DNA from: Rodentolepis nana
Taxonomy: Eukaryota; Platyhelminthes; Cestoda; Cyclophyllidea; Hymenolepididae
Direction of reading: 5' to 3'
Assembly: GCA_900617975.1 (NCBI GenBank)
Contig: UZAE01001134.1
Span: 1 to 15,047, forward strand
Length of the DNA: 15,047 bases
This document shows positions 14,656-15,047 of the stretch, piece by piece. How positions within the stretch are numbered: the stretch's first letter is position 1; every line of letters begins with the position of its first letter. The notes beneath the pieces were generated by a model. It saw nothing but the letters and a program-made list of their open reading frames with translations, searched no databases and was not told the DNA's origin. The position numbers and the translations under genes were made by a program.

Positions 14656-14788
14656 CGTACAAACAGTGGCCAATCATTAACCTCTGTTTAACGCGATCGT
14701 ACAAACAGTGACCAATCATTAACCTCTGTTTAACCTAATCCCCCATCCGTGACCAATCATTAACCTCTGTTTAACCTAATCCCCCATC
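14656..14788 (+). repeat. Three-unit tandem repeat with a 23-bp invariant core
   Basis: Units are 14656-14697 (42 bp), 14698-14747 (50 bp) and 14748-14788 (41 bp). The core is identical in all three (14670-14692, 14712-14734, 14753-14775); it starts CCAATCATTAACC and ends GTTTAAC. Units differ by loss of ACAAACAGT in the third and by the CTAATCCCCCATC tail missing from the first. The minus strand of the core reads GGTTAATGATTGG, close to an HNF1-type homeodomain site. Confidence 0.85.
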
Positions 14789-14847
14789 CTGATCATGAGT
14801 AGCTCCACGCGTGTACACACTTGATCCACAATATACGTCCCGAATAA

Positions 14848-15047
14848 GGGGTGTGCGATAGACTTACCTCCACATGGTGCACCATGGGCAACGTATACTC
14901 ATACGGCAAAAAAGTCTATTACCTGGCAGTTGACTTCAAACTACCATGACCCCACTGCATGTCATATTCGACTACTTGCACAGTACTCACCCCACCTTTT
15001 TTCCACCTTATCTACCTTCGCCTTTGATACACTCTTCTGTTCCCCCC
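14848..15047 (+). mobile_element. SINE-like retroposon, 5' 200 bp (copy C, cut by window end)
   Basis: It begins GGGGTGTGCGATAGACTTAC, the same first base as copy A, and follows it through GGGCAACGTATACTCATACG and the pyrimidine-rich middle to the end of the window. The sequence before it differs from that before copy A. The shared 5' start is therefore a true element end. The 3' half and right duplication lie outside the window. Confidence 0.8.

Noticed and set aside
1..15047. CRISPR array, bacterial operon or prophage
   Set aside because: There are no regularly spaced direct repeats with unique spacers and no packed open frames; the main gene is spliced.

Overview
The window is eukaryotic nuclear DNA. 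Its one well supported protein gene lies on the minus strand and is broken by eight spliceosomal introns. The rest is AT-rich, with short dispersed repeats of retroposon type. My best guess at the organism is a parasitic flatworm, perhaps a tapeworm with a repeat-rich genome. This rests on the general look of the repeats and the divergent protein; no diagnostic marker is present.

The gene runs from about 10351 down to 1168. I rebuilt nine coding exons: 9965-10351, 7067-7450, 5343-5621, 4344-4779, 3811-4264, 3625-3742, 3278-3559, 2995-3117 and 1168-1716. Every junction has GT and AG ends, and reading phase is kept through all eight joins. The result is a single frame of 3012 nt (1003 residues plus TAA). 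The protein has the prominin (CD133) layout: a short outer N-terminus, TM1, a Cys-rich cytosolic loop, TM2, a large glycosylated outer loop, TM3, a short cytosolic loop, TM4, a second large outer loop, TM5 and a cytosolic tail. The RxCSNSGN stretch just before TM4 and the paired cysteines in both large loops support prominin over other five-pass families. The tail, about 150 residues, is long for the family.

Region by region: 1-36 is the 3' end of a repeat copy. 37-1167 is the 3' flank of the gene. 1168-10351 is the prominin gene, with long introns near the 5' end and short ones (65-160 bp) in the middle of the coding region. 10352-10620 holds the 5' flank, with a candidate acceptor and CCAAT boxes. 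11443-12528 carries two head-to-head-opposed copies of a roughly 320 bp retroposon, each with its own target-site duplication. 13363-13640 has a tRNA-like A box and B box on the minus strand, which may be a second kind of SINE. 14656-14788 is a three-unit tandem repeat. 14848-15047 is another copy of the retroposon, cut by the window end.

I see no operon, CRISPR array, rRNA, intact tRNA or second convincing protein gene. The most notable points are the complete prominin model, including a 41-codon exon too short to stand out alone, and the retroposon family, whose boundaries can be fixed from this window.
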